14,877 nucleotides of DNA from Gammaproteobacteria bacterium (GTDB lineage: Bacteria > Pseudomonadota > Gammaproteobacteria > Porifericomitales > Porifericomitaceae), in NCBI GenBank assembly GCA_028817255.1, contig JAPPQA010000115.1, forward strand, positions 1 through 14,877, given 5' to 3'. Below the pieces are notes generated by a model. That model was not told where the DNA came from and searched no databases. It saw only the letters and a program-made list of their open reading frames with translations. Made by a program: the position numbers and the translations under genes. Of this stretch, positions 14,272 through 14,877 are shown piece after piece (the stretch's first letter is position 1; each line of letters opens with the position of its first letter).

Positions 14272-14877
14272 ACCACAACCCGGGCGGGGCGAATCAGGCG
14301 GTCGCCCAGAGCATAGCCCTTCTGCATGACCGCCACCACTACGGATCCCCCCCCCTCTCCTTCTCGTTCGCCTTCCCCCTGCCTTTCCTGCATGGAAACG
14401 GCCTCGTGCCGCTCCGGGTCGAAACGGCCCCCGACGGGGTCTATGGCATCCACTCCGAATTTCTGCAGCAGGTCGCCGAACATCTTGACGGTCAACTCCA
14501 TACCTTGCCGCAGGCCGGCAAAGGCTTCCGGCCCTTCGGCGGACTGCAAACCAAGCTCCATGCTGTCGAGAACGGGCAACAATTCGCGCACAAAGCGCTC
14601 CAGCGCGTATTTGCGGTAGTTTTCCAGGTCCCGTTCCGTGCGCTTGCGCAGGTTTTCCATCTCCGCGCGGGCCCGCAACATGGCATCCCGGTGCTCCGAC
14701 TCGCTACGCTTCAAACTCTCCAGTTCTTCGCCCAGACGCTCGACGGTCTGTTGCAGGTCCGGCAGTTCCTCCCCCTCCGCCGAGGCCGGGGCAGCGTCCG
14801 TCAATATCTCCACAGGCGCGTCGCCCGCATCTTCCGGCGCCCCGGACGCAGCCGGTTCGGCCCCAGTATCTTCTTGC
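14262..14877 (-). CDS. grpE: Nucleotide exchange factor GrpE (partial, 5' end outside window)
   Basis: GrpE releases ADP from DnaK and acts as a thermosensor in the Hsp70 cycle. The frame is open to the right edge, giving 204 residues plus stop (E. coli total 197). The acidic N-terminal tail is followed by a long coiled coil with RARAEMENLRKRTERDLE and ELLPVLDSMELGLQ, and a C-terminal beta-domain ending MQKGYALGDRLIRPARVVVAR-like sequence typical of the family. An internal GTG at 14813 could start a 183-residue form, but it has no ribosome binding site and the residues upstream look like the usual acidic GrpE tail, so I treat the gene as truncated by the window. The beta-domain has a Glu/Gly/Arg-rich insertion (ERQGEGEREGEGGGS) absent from E. 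coli. Confidence 0.95.
   Translation of the reverse strand, partial: QEDTGAEPAASGAPEDAGDAPVEILTDAAPASAEGEELPDLQQTVERLGEELESLKRSESEHRDAMLRARAEMENLRKRTERDLENYRKYALERFVRELLPVLDSMELGLQSAEGPEAFAGLRQGMELTVKMFGDLLQKFGVDAIDPVGGRFDPERHEAVSMQERQGEGEREGEGGGSVVVAVMQKGYALGDRLIRPARVVVAR
14347..14355 (-). repeat. Nine-base homopolymer in grpE
   Basis: Nine consecutive C on the plus strand (G9 on the coding strand) encode the glycines of the GrpE insertion. Such a run is prone to slippage and to sequencing error; the frame as given is intact on both sides. Confidence 0.9.

Noticed and set aside
1..14877. tRNA or rRNA genes, insertion sequences, attachment sites, CRISPR arrays, or a novel defence or biosynthetic system
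   Set aside because: Coding genes fill almost the whole window, all are recognised housekeeping genes, and the gaps (35 to 146 bp between genes) contain no such elements.

Overview
This window is a compact, GC-rich stretch of a bacterial chromosome. It carries eleven housekeeping genes and no mobile element, tRNA, rRNA or CRISPR array that I can see. Ten genes lie on the minus strand and read right to left: grpE, dnaK, dnaJ, dapB, carA, carB, greA, rlmE (ftsJ), ftsH, glmM. One gene, dapD, lies on the plus strand at the left end and converges on glmM. This order is the classic gammaproteobacterial one, and the proteins align with their E. coli counterparts almost residue for residue: many catalytic positions keep the E. 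coli number. I therefore infer a high-GC gammaproteobacterium, genus undetermined.

Layout by transcription. The chaperone block is at the right edge: grpE (its 5' end runs off the window), then a 146-bp gap with a heat-shock type promoter and a run of G-tracts, then dnaK, a 101-bp gap with hairpins, and dnaJ. Next, dapB starts 4 bp after dnaJ, followed by a 68-bp gap and carA and carB (35 bp apart). The carB stop overlaps the greA start (ATGA). The rlmE stop is followed by an 89-bp gap with a possible promoter, then ftsH, whose stop overlaps the glmM GTG start (GTGA). glmM ends inside the 3' end of dapD: the two coding regions overlap tail to tail by 15 bp.

How the genes work together. GrpE, DnaK and DnaJ form the Hsp70 folding machine, and FtsH is the membrane AAA+ protease of the same quality-control network. 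RlmE is a heat-shock associated 23S rRNA methyltransferase and GreA rescues stalled RNA polymerase. DapB and DapD make diaminopimelate for lysine and peptidoglycan, GlmM makes glucosamine-1-phosphate for peptidoglycan and LPS, and CarAB makes carbamoyl phosphate for pyrimidines and arginine.

What stands out. I found no undescribed multi-gene system. The points worth a second look are: the grpE-dnaK gap, where a near-consensus sigma-32 promoter would produce a leader with five regularly spaced G3 tracts; a 9-bp tandem repeat lengthening the DnaK tail; a low-complexity insertion with a nine-base homopolymer in GrpE; absence of folP between ftsH and glmM; and unusual residues next to the active sites of GlmM and CarA.
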